From contig NZ_JADEVO010000024.1 of NCBI RefSeq assembly GCF_017114825.1, positions 25,033 through 89,032 of the forward strand: 64,000 bases of DNA, in the 5' to 3' direction. This DNA comes from Pseudomonas gregormendelii (GTDB lineage: Bacteria; Pseudomonadota; Gammaproteobacteria; Pseudomonadales; Pseudomonadaceae). Positions 26,301-33,917 of the stretch are shown in pieces. Numbering within the stretch: position 1 is the stretch's first letter; each line of letters begins with the position of its first letter. The position numbers and the translations under genes are program-made. Below the pieces are notes generated by a model. It had not been told where the DNA came from and searched no databases. It saw only the letters and a program-made list of their open reading frames with translations.

Positions 26301-29300
26301 TTGCCCTGGGTATTGGTCAGGGCGCCAAGCAGGTTGAGGGTGACGGCGTTGTTGCCGATCAGGCTGGCGCTGCTGTTATCCAGCGCGTCGGCGGTGATGC
26401 CCAGGGCCTGCGCGGCACTGATCGCGCCGCCGCGGTTGTTGAGGGTTGAAGCCTGAACGGTCAGGGCAGCACCGCTGTCGATCTGGCCGCCCTGGCTGTT
26501 GTTCAACTCAGCGTCGACGGTCAGTGCCTGAGCGGCGGCGCTGGAGAGGATTCCGCCGTTGCGGTTGTCGAGGCTGCCGGCTTTGACGGTCAGGTTGTGC
26601 TGACTGACCAAGGCGCCGGCATCGCTGTTGAGCAAGGCGTTTTTGACGGCTACGTCGAGGTTACCGTTGCGGCTGGAGAGTGTGCCGTGGTTGCGGTTGT
26701 CCAGGCTGCTGGCGTTGACGGCCAGCCCTTCCCAGCCGGAAATAAGGCCGTTCTGGTTGGTCACGCCAAGGCCGTCGAGCGTCAGGTACTGGCTGCTGAT
26801 CAGCTTGCCGTGGTGGTTATCGAGGTGGCGGCCGGCGAGTGCAAAGCTTTGCTCGCTGGAGATTTCGCCGCCTTGGTTGTTCAGGTCGCGCAGGTGGTGG
26901 ATGCCCAGCGCACCAGCGGTGGTGATCAGGCCACCGGCGTTGTTCAGGTCGCCGCCCGCCGCGCCGAAATCCAGGGCGATGGCGCTGCCCAGCAGCGATC
27001 CGCCGTTCTGGTTGTTCAGCGCGGCGGTCTGGATATTGAGGCGCCGGGTGGCGTTGATCAGGCCGTGAGCCTGGTTGTCCAGCAGGCCGTCGACGCTCAG
27101 GTCCAGGATGTCACGGCTGGTCAGGGTGCCGCCCTGGTTGTTGAGGCTGGCGGCGCGCACGTCGAGGGCCGACGCGGCGATCAGGCCTTTGAGGTTGCCC
27201 AGCGCCTGCTCCACGCGCACGGTCAGTGCCTGGTTGCTCAGCAGTTTGCCGTCTGTGTTGTCCAGGCTGTTGGCGGCGAAGGTAAAGGCTTGGGCACTGG
27301 AGATTTCCCCGCCCTGGTTGTTCACTTCGTTGAGGTGGCCGAGCATCAGCCGCGGTGCGCTGATCAGGCCGTTCTGGTTGTTCAACTGGCCGCGATTGAG
27401 GCTCAGGTTCAGCGCGCTGTTGCTGAACAACAGGCCGCCTTGTTGGTCCAGGCCGGTGACGTTGGCGGTCAAAGCCTGGTCGCTGGCGATGCGGCCGGTG
27501 TCCTGGTTGGTCACCTGGGTGGCCGTCAGTTCAAGGGTATCGCTGCTGGTCAGGCGCCCGCCGTGGCTGTTATCGAACGCGCCCGTGTCGAGGCGCACAG
27601 GGCCCTTGCCACTGATGTTGCCGCGCTGGCGGTTATCCAGGCTGGCGCTGTGCAGGCTGAGGCTGGCGTCGGCGACCAGCTGACCGCCCTGGTTGTCGAC
27701 CACCCCGCGGCTGGTCAGGCTGAGTGGGCCGGCACTGGACAGGCTGCCCTGGCGATTGTTCAGGCTGGCGGCGCTCACCGTCAGTGCGCCTTCGCTGCTG
27801 ACTGAACCGCCGAGGTTAGTCAGGGCACCGTCGAGGCGGATGTCCACTGCCGACAGGGCATTGACCGCCCCGCCGCCGTTGTCCAGGGTCTGGCCGGCCA
27901 ATGAGACACGGCCCTTGGCCTGCAGCAAGCCCTGGCTTTGGTTGAGCACTTGCGCGACGCCAAGGCTCAGGTCCGTGCCGGCCAGCACCTTGCCGCCGTC
28001 ACTGTTGTTCAGTTGCTGGCCGCTCAGGTTCAGCGCCGCCGAGCTGGATAGCTCCCCGCCTCGGTTATCCACAGTGTCGACCTGGACGGTCAGGACTTTG
28101 GCCGCGCCGAGCAAGCCATTGTGGCGGTTATCGAGGGTGGTGCCGGTGAGGTTCAGGTTGCCCTGGGCGATCAGTTCACCGCCCTGGTTGTCCAGGTGCG
28201 TAACGCTGAGGTCAAGATCGCCGGTAGCGCTGACCCGTCCATTCTGGCGGTTATCCAGGGTGCTGCCAGAGAGGCTCAACGCCTGGTTTGCACCCAATTG
28301 ACCGTTACGGTTATTGATCGCGCCGCTGGCGCTGAGGCGAAGGTCCTGCCCGGCCATGATCAGGCCGGCGACGTTGTCGAGGGATGCCAAATTAAGGACG
28401 GCCGCTGCAGCGCTGGAGAACTCACCCGCGCTGTTATCCAGGTGACCCACCTGAGCCTGGAGCGGGCCGCGACTGTTGATCAGGCCCTGTTGGTTGAGCA
28501 CTTGGTCAGCGTGCAGGGTGAGGCTGTTGTGGCTGAGCACACGCCCCTGCTCACGGTTGTCCAGCGTCGCGGCACTGACCTGCACGCCGTTTTGCGCACT
28601 CAGCGTGCCGCCACGGTTATCCAGGGTTTGGCTGACGCCCGCGTCGAGGTTGCGACTGGCCGTCACGCTACCGCTGTTGCGCAGGTGCTGCGCACTGAGG
28701 CTGATATCGCCGACGCTGTTGCGGCTGTTGTCGGCATTGACGCCGGCCTCGATGATGCCGCTGTTGGTCAGTTGGCCACCGGCGCTCAGGCTGATGCGAT
28801 CACGGGCAGCCAGGCTTTGCCGGTTGCTTGAGGCGCCGCTGGTTTTAACCTCCAGGGCGGTGCCGGCGTAGACCGGACCTTGCGCCTCCAGGCTCGCCGC
28901 CTTGACGCTGATGCCTTGGCTGGACGCCGCCTGGGCCAGGGTCAAATGACCATTGGCATCGATCTGGATATCGCCACCGCTGGCGGCCAGGTTGCCGGCC
29001 AACCGCACCCCGACACCGGCTTCGGTGCCCACCAGTTTGATGGCGCCGGCGTACATGCCACCCAGCGCGGTGGAGTCAATGGCCAGCTGTGGCTTCACGC
29101 TGCCGTCGTCGGCACGCGCCGTGGCATTGAGGGTCTGTGCGTCAACGTCGTTGCGGCCCGCGATCAGGGTCAGGTTGCGGGCGTTGATCTGCGCATTGAG
29201 CCTGGCCGTGCGGGTGATGATCTCAAAGCTGTCGACGTTGCCGGCATTCAGCCCCGCCCCCTCGATGCTCACGCTGCCGCCATCGACCTGAAAGTGATCG

Positions 29301-29860
29301 AGGCGTCCGTTGTTCAGGATCGGGGTGCCGGTGGTGAGGGTGGCACGTGGGGTGTTGATGAAGCCGCAGCCGTTGCAACTGATGCCATAAGGGTTGGCGA
29401 CGATGACGCGCGCCGATGGCCCCGCGACTTCGGTGTACCCGCGCAGGTGGCTCGGATTACCGCCGTTGACTTCATTGAGAATGGTGCTGGCCGCCGAGCC
29501 CTGCAGGTTCGGGTTGCCGAGAATGATCCCGCCCAGTTGCGTGGCCTGGGTGCGCGTCGTGGCGTTGTTGAGGATCACCCCGTTGGCGCCAACGTTGTAG
29601 TCGTTGAACTGATTGTGCGACAGGCCACTGGCATTGGGCGCGGCGATGTTGACGATGGGCACGCCATTGCCGGCCTGGCCCAGTGAGGTGCCGGGGCCGC
29701 TGACCACAATGCCATCGGCCTGCACCAGCAGCGGCTGCCAGAACAGCGCATTGGCCAGGATCAGCGCCAGGCCGCGCTTGGGCAGGCCGCAGAAGCGTTC
29801 AGGGCTTGCAGGGGCGGCAGAGGGCTGGTGGTCACGGTGGGCAAAGGGACGGGTCGGCAT
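20330..29860 (-). CDS. cdiA: CdiA-type TpsA exoprotein (filamentous haemagglutinin-like contact toxin)
   Basis: A 3176-residue secreted protein. Order: N-terminal signal region (residues 1-50); TPS secretion domain (about 50-300) with NPNLQG and ANPYGISCNGCGF motifs; a very long FHA-1 repeat region (about 300-1600) built on LDNxxG units; a middle region with FHA-2-type repeats (GRDVTLGS, AGGNLQLLAA) to about 2550; a DUF637-like hydrophobic segment (GVGAQLAIAILMAAF, near 2690); a pretoxin segment (AQNATQYNYLNH, near 2920); and a C-terminal toxin (AGLQHIYKRHEADF ... IAVGVGSNGFVVRANP). The toxin pattern suggests a BECR-type nuclease, but that is an inference. CdiB exports it and CdiI protects the producer. 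ATG 29860 is preferred to TTG 29893. Confidence 0.93.
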   Translation of the reverse strand: MPTRPFAHRDHQPSAAPASPERFCGLPKRGLALILANALFWQPLLVQADGIVVSGPGTSLGQAGNGVPIVNIAAPNASGLSHNQFNDYNVGANGVILNNATTRTQATQLGGIILGNPNLQGSAASTILNEVNGGNPSHLRGYTEVAGPSARVIVANPYGISCNGCGFINTPRATLTTGTPILNNGRLDHFQVDGGSVSIEGAGLNAGNVDSFEIITRTARLNAQINARNLTLIAGRNDVDAQTLNATARADDGSVKPQLAIDSTALGGMYAGAIKLVGTEAGVGVRLAGNLAASGGDIQIDANGHLTLAQAASSQGISVKAASLEAQGPVYAGTALEVKTSGASSNRQSLAARDRISLSAGGQLTNSGIIEAGVNADNSRNSVGDISLSAQHLRNSGSVTASRNLDAGVSQTLDNRGGTLSAQNGVQVSAATLDNREQGRVLSHNSLTLHADQVLNQQGLINSRGPLQAQVGHLDNSAGEFSSAAAAVLNLASLDNVAGLIMAGQDLRLSASGAINNRNGQLGANQALSLSGSTLDNRQNGRVSATGDLDLSVTHLDNQGGELIAQGNLNLTGTTLDNRHNGLLGAAKVLTVQVDTVDNRGGELSSSAALNLSGQQLNNSDGGKVLAGTDLSLGVAQVLNQSQGLLQAKGRVSLAGQTLDNGGGAVNALSAVDIRLDGALTNLGGSVSSEGALTVSAASLNNRQGSLSSAGPLSLTSRGVVDNQGGQLVADASLSLHSASLDNRQRGNISGKGPVRLDTGAFDNSHGGRLTSSDTLELTATQVTNQDTGRIASDQALTANVTGLDQQGGLLFSNSALNLSLNRGQLNNQNGLISAPRLMLGHLNEVNNQGGEISSAQAFTFAANSLDNTDGKLLSNQALTVRVEQALGNLKGLIAASALDVRAASLNNQGGTLTSRDILDLSVDGLLDNQAHGLINATRRLNIQTAALNNQNGGSLLGSAIALDFGAAGGDLNNAGGLITTAGALGIHHLRDLNNQGGEISSEQSFALAGRHLDNHHGKLISSQYLTLDGLGVTNQNGLISGWEGLAVNASSLDNRNHGTLSSRNGNLDVAVKNALLNSDAGALVSQHNLTVKAGSLDNRNGGILSSAAAQALTVDAELNNSQGGQIDSGAALTVQASTLNNRGGAISAAQALGITADALDNSSASLIGNNAVTLNLLGALTNTQGKLASAGLLRLSASQVDNQGGQLASQGLFTLLTGGLDNRQRGTVAANDLLTLTATGVVQNDADGLIYSQHGDVQLQAARLSNDQGTLQSQGVLTLDVAGDIDNQQGRILAQHGDLNLNAGNLDNRGGVLASLHATLTATLSGWLQNGIHLISGQGGTTQAERLNLTTASIDNQGGRLAAQSGDVLLNTGHFDNRSGGLYAAQRLSVNGADLDNRAGQIAAQQIDFSLAGALSNAQGILESDSTLNIAAAHLDNQGGQLRALGTQGASRFQIAGLLDNRHGTLESANTDLSLGLGGFLNTGGTVLHVGNGTFDIATANVINAGGDLITRGGLTLTADQWTNSSVIQAGRLSVNVNDFTQSASGQLLAANSLIGTGVNWRNDGLIASDGSLDLGLSGLYTGKGRLSSRGDLTLSTGQLNLPEVASIASGGDSLITVAGVLNNYGRLTSSADLMLHAGAVNNYGTLGSGQDLTLATAALLNDHGLIFSGWDMGLRVASLTNSYASLYSLGDLDIDRDGAGGWASSIVNSSGLIQSDGRMSLAASTIKNIRALLTVSDDGIYTAKIEQIPCIEGVNAGDCGGKQNRVWEIVQREKLQVTAASAASSITAGGDLTLNGGDLLNHSSTIATSGNLTATLNNLTNTGVQTSDTETVRVFRTQRASNGSGWVNMAQAFTDRYWLHGNGYDAGNLGGLAAAMSQFIGTTEAELPQFGRVTQLGTGDQRYAAIIQAGGNVNITTQNDFDNSVVRAGFEYVGSGPSTNTSAPGNAFSNRVTLNQQLPPDLAQQQINPLALPGFELPTGQNGLFRLSGQGSTQGDTGPHSWNLGEASVGAAERQQAIPGTEGRDISADPSGNQGMAGAVNVAKVQGLPGNTGQSQPHKYLIETNPALTDLKQFMSSDYLLSQLGYNPGDSAKRLGDGFYEQQLIQQAVVAHTGQRYLDGLTSDEDMFRYLMDNAIASKDSLMLSLGVSLTAEQVAALTHDIVWLENAIVDGQQVMVPVLYLAQSDNRLAANGALIQGQDVSLIAGHNLDNAGTLKATGNLAAMAGNNLVNSGLVQAGNRLDLLAGNDLTNQAGGIIKGRDVSLTSLTGDISNERTVTSHDSSNGFNTQHRDFVDNAARIEAANDLTITAGRDFNNLGGVLQSGRDTSISAGRDVTLGSATQLNSNEHGSKNRDLAITQHSASLEAGRDLSINAGHDLAIVASQLDAQRDLALNAGNNLTLASAANEDHSYSKTHKVEAQEDHVSQVGTSLNAGGNVTLGAGQDLTLIASTVTAGQEAYLVAGGNLQLLAAQDSDYSLYDKEKKGGWGSKETQRDEVTDIKNIGSQINTGGDLTLVSGGDQLYQGARLDSGNDLTLQSGGSITFEAVKDMHQESHEKSKGDLAWNSASGKGNTDETLRQSQLVAQGQMAINAANGLNIDLKAIDQKSVGETIDAMVQADPNLAWLKDAEQRGDVDWRLVQEIHDAYQYSNSGLGVGAQLAIAILMAAFVGPAAMSALGGTGAVAAGGAAIATSAATNATVSFINNGGNLGAVFKDVTSSDALKGYAISGLTAGMTAGYFNEWTGTTTNPVTGKITTDLGTWGNVGQFAANQGLQNGTSLALNKIMGQGGDLGSALQSTLFNTLAAASFNAAGDATHGIFPDGSPPKILIHAMVGGLLAQVSGGDFKTGALAAGANEALVVQLDSLVGGNENLLSMTSQLVGVLAAATQRDADGESLQTGAWVAQNATQYNYLNHQEAGDLVKDLKGCRAAGDPAACRSDVTAKYESLGDKKTGITLLQCEDFSTCNALRTEVEGGLNVLDQFDRNGGLSLEEQSIVRGFQDSNQDDLRLTAQKTTQATNGEIAGIVLTGGLGAGAKVVGEVGAGAKGVSGSALTRDELISGLPVGTKITPGRVVDIRRLPDGRTVWLEKGTDAAGLQHIYKRHEADFVKKGISRDDIPNVVMSALERGNVVGTNGSANVYRITHNGVEQNIAVGVGSNGFVVRANPVTSWKPLP

Positions 29861-29898
29861 ATCAATCTCGATGCAACAGGGCGTTGTCGGCAATAGGG

Positions 29899-31617
29899 TT
29901 ACATGAAGAAATCCAGGCGAAAGTAGATCGGCGCTTCACGCTCCGTCATCGCGGCCGGGCGTTTCAGGGAGTGGGCGAAGGTCACGCCGGCAGACAGGTG
30001 CTGGCCGCGGGCAAACAGCTCCAGCGAATGGCTGGAGACCCGCCCGTGCTGATCACCGTTGTAGCGCTCGTGGGTAATTACGCCCTGGTCGTAGCCCAGG
30101 CTGGCGCCGTATTCGGCCAAGGCCGGGCGCAACCAGGCAACGGTCAGCGGGCGTGCCCAGCGCAGGTCGTTGCGCCAGTAGGCACCGCTGTCACCGCTCA
30201 ACTGCTGGTCCTTGAAACCGCGCAGCGAGGACGCGCCACCGAGGCTGATGCGTTGCGCGCTGAACAACACATCGTCACTGCGCTGGCCGGTGACCAGGCT
30301 GGTGAAACTCAAGGACTCCCCCGCCAGGGTGAAAGGCTGCAGGTAACTGGCGGTGGCGGTGTACTTGCGAAAACGCGCCTCGGGTTCACCGGGGCCGGGA
30401 TGCCCTGCGCTTTGCGCGTCGAAGGCGCCGATGCCGTGTTGCAGGCCCAGGTCGAAGTTGATGAAGGCGCTGGCGACCCGGCGACCGTGGTTGATGCCCC
30501 ACTGCAGCTCGCTCAGCCGATTGCTGCTCAGGTCCAGGCGGCTGTCCTCGATGTAGGCGTTGGTGCGCAGGTGCGCGACACCGAGGCTCATCGAGGTTTT
30601 GCTTAAAGCGTCGCGATGGATCACCCGTTCTGCGCGCAGCAGGTGGTGCTGGCTGTCGCCGGACTGCTTGAAGTTGAAACCATTGCCCTGGACCTGCGAG
30701 CGGTAATCGCTCTGGCTGTAGCTGTAGCTGAAGTTCCACCAACCCCAGGGCAGGCTGTAATAGAGCATGGCGTTTTGCGAGGTCTTGCGTCGGTCGCTGA
30801 CGGCGTCGTGACCACCGCGTAGCACCAGTTGATCGGCCAGGCCCAGGGGGCTGTCCCATTCCAGGGCGGTGCCCCATTGCTGTTCACCGGTGGATTTTTG
30901 CCCGTCGTTGTTGCGCGACACGCTGGCGCGCCAGGGTTTTTGCGCAGTGTTCTCCACCCTGACCCGGGTGCCGCCCACCTGCGCGCCCGGCGCCAGTTCC
31001 ATGCGGGCCTGGTTCGATGGCAACCGGTTGAGCTGGTCGACCAGTTGCTCGATCTGACGCAGGTTCAACAGCTCGCCATCGGCGCCGGGAAACGCCATGG
31101 CCAGTTCACGCGCCGACAGCCCGCTGTCCTCTGCGCGGTCCAGGCCTTCAAGCGTGCCTTCGACCACCAGCACTCTCAGGTGGCCGCTGGACAGGTCCTG
31201 TTGTGGCAAATAGGCGCGACTGGTGACCAGCCCGCTGGACAGGTAGTTCTCGGTGATGACCTTGAGCAGCTCATTGAGCCGGGCCACGTCCAGGCATTGG
31301 CCGAGGTAGGGTTTGAGCAGGGGCGAACGCGCGCCGGCGGGCAAGTGCTGGGCGCCCTCGATGTCGATCGTGTCGATGGCAAAGCAACGGGAATCAGCGG
31401 GCATGGCCGGTGCGTCCGGCATGCTCGGGCTGCCGGGCAACGCCTTGAGCTCTTCCAGCCGCTGGCGCTGCTCTTGCAATAAGCGATTCTGGCGATCACG
31501 GATAATGTCCTGATCGCCGGGATTGGTAACGGGCGCGGCCATAGTGCTGCTGATAACGCTTATATAAATAAACGAAACGCACGTAAGGAATTGCGCCCTC
31601 GACAGTAATGAGGGCAA
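29899..31617 (-). CDS. cdiB: CdiB/ShlB-type TpsB outer-membrane transporter
   Basis: A 572-residue two-partner secretion transporter. A hydrophobic signal peptide (FLTCVSFIYISVISSTMAAP) is followed by a Gln/Arg-rich N-terminal helix (RQNRLLQEQRQRLEELK). POTRA domain 1 (CFAIDTIDIEGAQHL) and POTRA 2 (LRVLVVEGTLEG) come next. The C-terminal half is a 16-strand barrel with the family's VRGF-like motif as ASSLRGFKDQQ near residue 465 and an aromatic C-terminal residue (RLDFFM, Phe next to last). It secretes CdiA across the outer membrane. The only in-frame start I see is TTG 31617, with no strong ribosome binding site, so the exact start is uncertain. It ends 38 bp before cdiA and is probably co-transcribed. 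Confidence 0.92.
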   Translation of the reverse strand: MPSLLSRAQFLTCVSFIYISVISSTMAAPVTNPGDQDIIRDRQNRLLQEQRQRLEELKALPGSPSMPDAPAMPADSRCFAIDTIDIEGAQHLPAGARSPLLKPYLGQCLDVARLNELLKVITENYLSSGLVTSRAYLPQQDLSSGHLRVLVVEGTLEGLDRAEDSGLSARELAMAFPGADGELLNLRQIEQLVDQLNRLPSNQARMELAPGAQVGGTRVRVENTAQKPWRASVSRNNDGQKSTGEQQWGTALEWDSPLGLADQLVLRGGHDAVSDRRKTSQNAMLYYSLPWGWWNFSYSYSQSDYRSQVQGNGFNFKQSGDSQHHLLRAERVIHRDALSKTSMSLGVAHLRTNAYIEDSRLDLSSNRLSELQWGINHGRRVASAFINFDLGLQHGIGAFDAQSAGHPGPGEPEARFRKYTATASYLQPFTLAGESLSFTSLVTGQRSDDVLFSAQRISLGGASSLRGFKDQQLSGDSGAYWRNDLRWARPLTVAWLRPALAEYGASLGYDQGVITHERYNGDQHGRVSSHSLELFARGQHLSAGVTFAHSLKRPAAMTEREAPIYFRLDFFM

Positions 31618-31897
31618 CTTGGAGAACCGGGTAATAAACGAGGGGGACTAAAGTAACACTGTGATTGGCACTCGCCACCCCTTGAAACAATGCCGCTGGA
31701 GACAACAGGAACATCCCTACATACAGTGGTTAAGTTTTCCTACAGAACTTTCTGATACTTTGTTCTTTTGCAGTTTCCTCGCACAGGCAGTGCTTTGCGG
31801 CCAGTATTAAATGCTCAAGCTAAGCGTGAGGCTAAAATATTCAGCCAATGATTAAACTTGGTCTTCACTCTCAACTTTCTTATTGATCATGAAGTCA
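31618..31897 (-). promoter_or_regulatory. Likely cdiBA promoter region
   Basis: About 280 bp upstream of cdiB without a gene. It is moderately AT-rich and must contain the promoter of the CDI operon. I cannot name a specific regulator site. Confidence 0.35.
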
Positions 31898-32130
31898 ATG
31901 TAGGAGCTGCCGCAGGCTCGGGCCGCGATCGGACGATCTTTTGATCTTCGCCCTTGAAAATCAAGATCAAAAGATCGCAGCCTTCGGCAGCTCCTACGGG
32001 GGCTCTGTTTCATTCGGCCGGATCTGGTTGGCTGTCAGGCCGCCTTCGCTGGCAAGCCAGCTCCCACAAGGGGCTTTGTTTCATTTCGCGGGATCTGGTG
32101 GCTGTCAGGCCGTCTTTGCGGGCGATGGGC
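31898..32130. repeat. Palindromic REP-like repeats plus a short direct repeat
   Basis: At 31900-31998 two inverted copies of the TAGGAGCTGCCG element face each other around a GATCTTTTGATC/GATCAAAAGATC core. Directly after it, an imperfect direct repeat of about 65 bp occurs twice (the units share TTTCATT, GGATCTGGT and GGCTGTCAGGCCG). These are the extragenic palindromes common in fluorescent pseudomonads. Confidence 0.8.
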
Positions 32131-32198
32131 AATAAAAAAATTCAACAAATTGCTGGCGCCGCCGAAACCCTGTGAAAGCCTCACGGATTGAATATGCC

Positions 32199-33764
32199 AT
32201 GCGTAATAACCAGCCCATCACTCAACGCGAGCGGACCTTCCCGGCTCAGCAGCGGTTGATTTCCACGACCGATGCCAAGGGCGTGATTTCCTACTGTAAC
32301 GACTACTTCGTCGAGATCAGCGGGTTTTCGCGTGAGGAACTGATCCGTGCGCCGCACAATCTGGTTCGTCATCCTGACGTGCCATCGGCGGTGTTCGCGC
32401 ATATGTGGGGCACGCTCAAGCAGGGTCAGCCCTGGATGGGTATCGTCAAGAATCGCTGCAAGAGCGGTGATCACTATTGGGTTAACGCCTATGTGACGCC
32501 GATCTTCGAAGGCAATCAGGTGATCGGTTACGAGTCGGTGCGGGTCAAGCCGACTGCTGAGCAGATCCGTCGTGCCGAGGCGTTGTATCAGCGGCTTAAC
32601 CAGGGCAAGTCGGCGGTTCCTGCCAGTGATAAGTGGCTGCCGGTTGTGCAGGATTGGTTGCCGTTTATTCTGGTGAGCCAGTTGAGTTTCATGATTGGCG
32701 CCACGCTGACTTCGCACTGGGGCTTTGCCCTTGCCGCCGGGCTTTCGGTGCCGTTGGGCCTGATGGGCTTGAGCTGGCAGCAGCGTGGGTTGAAGCGCTT
32801 GTTGCGTTTGGCCGAGCAGACCACGTCCGACCCGTTGATTGCGCAGATGTACACCGACAGCCGTGGCGCACAGGCGCGGTTGGAGATGTCGATTCTGAGT
32901 CAGGAAGCGCGCCTGAAGACCTGCCTGACCCGTTTGCAGGACACGGCCGAGCATCTGACCGATCAGGCCAGGCAGTCCGACACCCTGGCGCACAACAGTT
33001 CGACTGGCCTTGAGCGTCAGCGGGTTGAGACCGAGCAGGTGGCGACAGCGGTGAACCAGATGGCGGCGACGACCCAGGAAGTGGCGAGCCATGTGCAGCG
33101 CACGGCAGATGCCACCCAGGAAGCTAATCGCCTGACGGGGCGTGGTCGTACCATTGCCGGGGAAACCCGTGACGCCATTCAGCGCCTGTCGGTGGTGGTT
33201 GGGGAAACCGGGATGACGGTGACTCAGCTTGCCAAGGACAGTGACGAGATCGGTGGTGTGGTGGACGTGATCAAGGGTATCGCGGACCAGACCAACCTGC
33301 TGGCGTTGAACGCGGCCATCGAAGCGGCCCGTGCCGGTGAGATGGGTCGTGGGTTTGCGGTGGTGGCGGATGAGGTGCGGCAACTGGCGCAGCGGACCAG
33401 CGAGTCCACCGGGCAGATTCATGCGCTGATCGCCAAGCTGCAGCAGACGGCCAGTACCGCCGTGCAGACCATGGAAGCCGGGCATCGTCAGGCTGAGGAA
33501 GGTGTGGCGCGGGTGCTGGAGGCGGATCAGGCGTTGGTGGGGATCAGTGAGGCGGTGGCCAATATTACTGATATGACGACGCAGATTGCGGCGGCGACTG
33601 AGGAACAGAGTGCTGTGGCTGAGGAGATCAGTCGCAATATCAGCAATATTTCGCAGCTGGCGGATCAGACGTCGGAGCAGGCGCAGCATTCGGCGTTGTT
33701 GAGTGAAGAGCTGACCAAGACGGCGAGTACACAGTATTCGTTGGTTGAGAGGTTTAATCGCTAG
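32199..33764 (+). CDS. aer: Aer-like PAS-containing methyl-accepting chemotaxis protein
   Basis: A 521-residue inner-membrane chemoreceptor. The N-terminal PAS domain (residues 12-115) carries the Aer pattern STTDAKGVISYCNDYFVEIS, NLVRHPDVPSAVF and KNRCKSGDHYWVNAYV, and normally binds FAD to sense redox state or oxygen. Two membrane segments near residues 150-190 and a HAMP-like linker follow. The signalling domain has the conserved hairpin tip (IADQTNLLALNAAIEAARAG) with GRGFAVVADEVRQLAQR. I start at ATG 32199 (MRNNQP); GTG 32172 would add nine residues not typical of the family. It lies near the cbb3 genes, fitting a role in energy taxis, but it has its own terminator. Confidence 0.9.
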   Translation: MRNNQPITQRERTFPAQQRLISTTDAKGVISYCNDYFVEISGFSREELIRAPHNLVRHPDVPSAVFAHMWGTLKQGQPWMGIVKNRCKSGDHYWVNAYVTPIFEGNQVIGYESVRVKPTAEQIRRAEALYQRLNQGKSAVPASDKWLPVVQDWLPFILVSQLSFMIGATLTSHWGFALAAGLSVPLGLMGLSWQQRGLKRLLRLAEQTTSDPLIAQMYTDSRGAQARLEMSILSQEARLKTCLTRLQDTAEHLTDQARQSDTLAHNSSTGLERQRVETEQVATAVNQMAATTQEVASHVQRTADATQEANRLTGRGRTIAGETRDAIQRLSVVVGETGMTVTQLAKDSDEIGGVVDVIKGIADQTNLLALNAAIEAARAGEMGRGFAVVADEVRQLAQRTSESTGQIHALIAKLQQTASTAVQTMEAGHRQAEEGVARVLEADQALVGISEAVANITDMTTQIAAATEEQSAVAEEISRNISNISQLADQTSEQAQHSALLSEELTKTASTQYSLVERFNR

Positions 33765-33772
33765 GGTAAGGT

Positions 33773-33815
33773 CAAGGTCAAAAGATCGCAGCCTTCGGCA
33801 GCTCCTACGGGGGCG
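33773..33815. repeat. REP-like element
   Basis: One copy of the AAAGATCGCAGCCTTCGGCA element followed by GCTCCTACGGGGG, immediately after the aer stop. Confidence 0.75.
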
Positions 33816-33826
33816 TGTATGAGCAG

Positions 33827-33853
33827 AAACCCGGGTAGCTTCCGGGTTTTTTG
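33827..33853 (+). terminator. Rho-independent terminator of aer
   Basis: Inverted repeat AACCCGG / CCGGGTT with a 7-nt loop followed by a run of T (TTTTTTG), about 60 bp after the aer stop. Confidence 0.85.
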
Positions 33854-33867
33854 TTGCTGCACAAAAC

Positions 33868-33896
33868 CTGTGGGAGCGGGCTTGCCCGCGATGAGG
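33868..33896. repeat. REP element, GGGAGCGGGCTTGCCCGCGA type
   Basis: A single palindrome (CGGGC TTG GCCCG-like core) of the class repeated near 47770, 50765 and 54120-54230. Confidence 0.75.
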
Positions 33897-33917
33897 CCCT
33901 TACAGCCACCGCAGATG

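Noticed and set aside
21110..27805. Several long open frames (up to 824 codons) on the + strand opposite cdiA
   Set aside because: They are the mirror of the repetitive, high-GC cdiA coding sequence, have Val/Gly/Ala-biased low-complexity composition and no ribosome binding sites.
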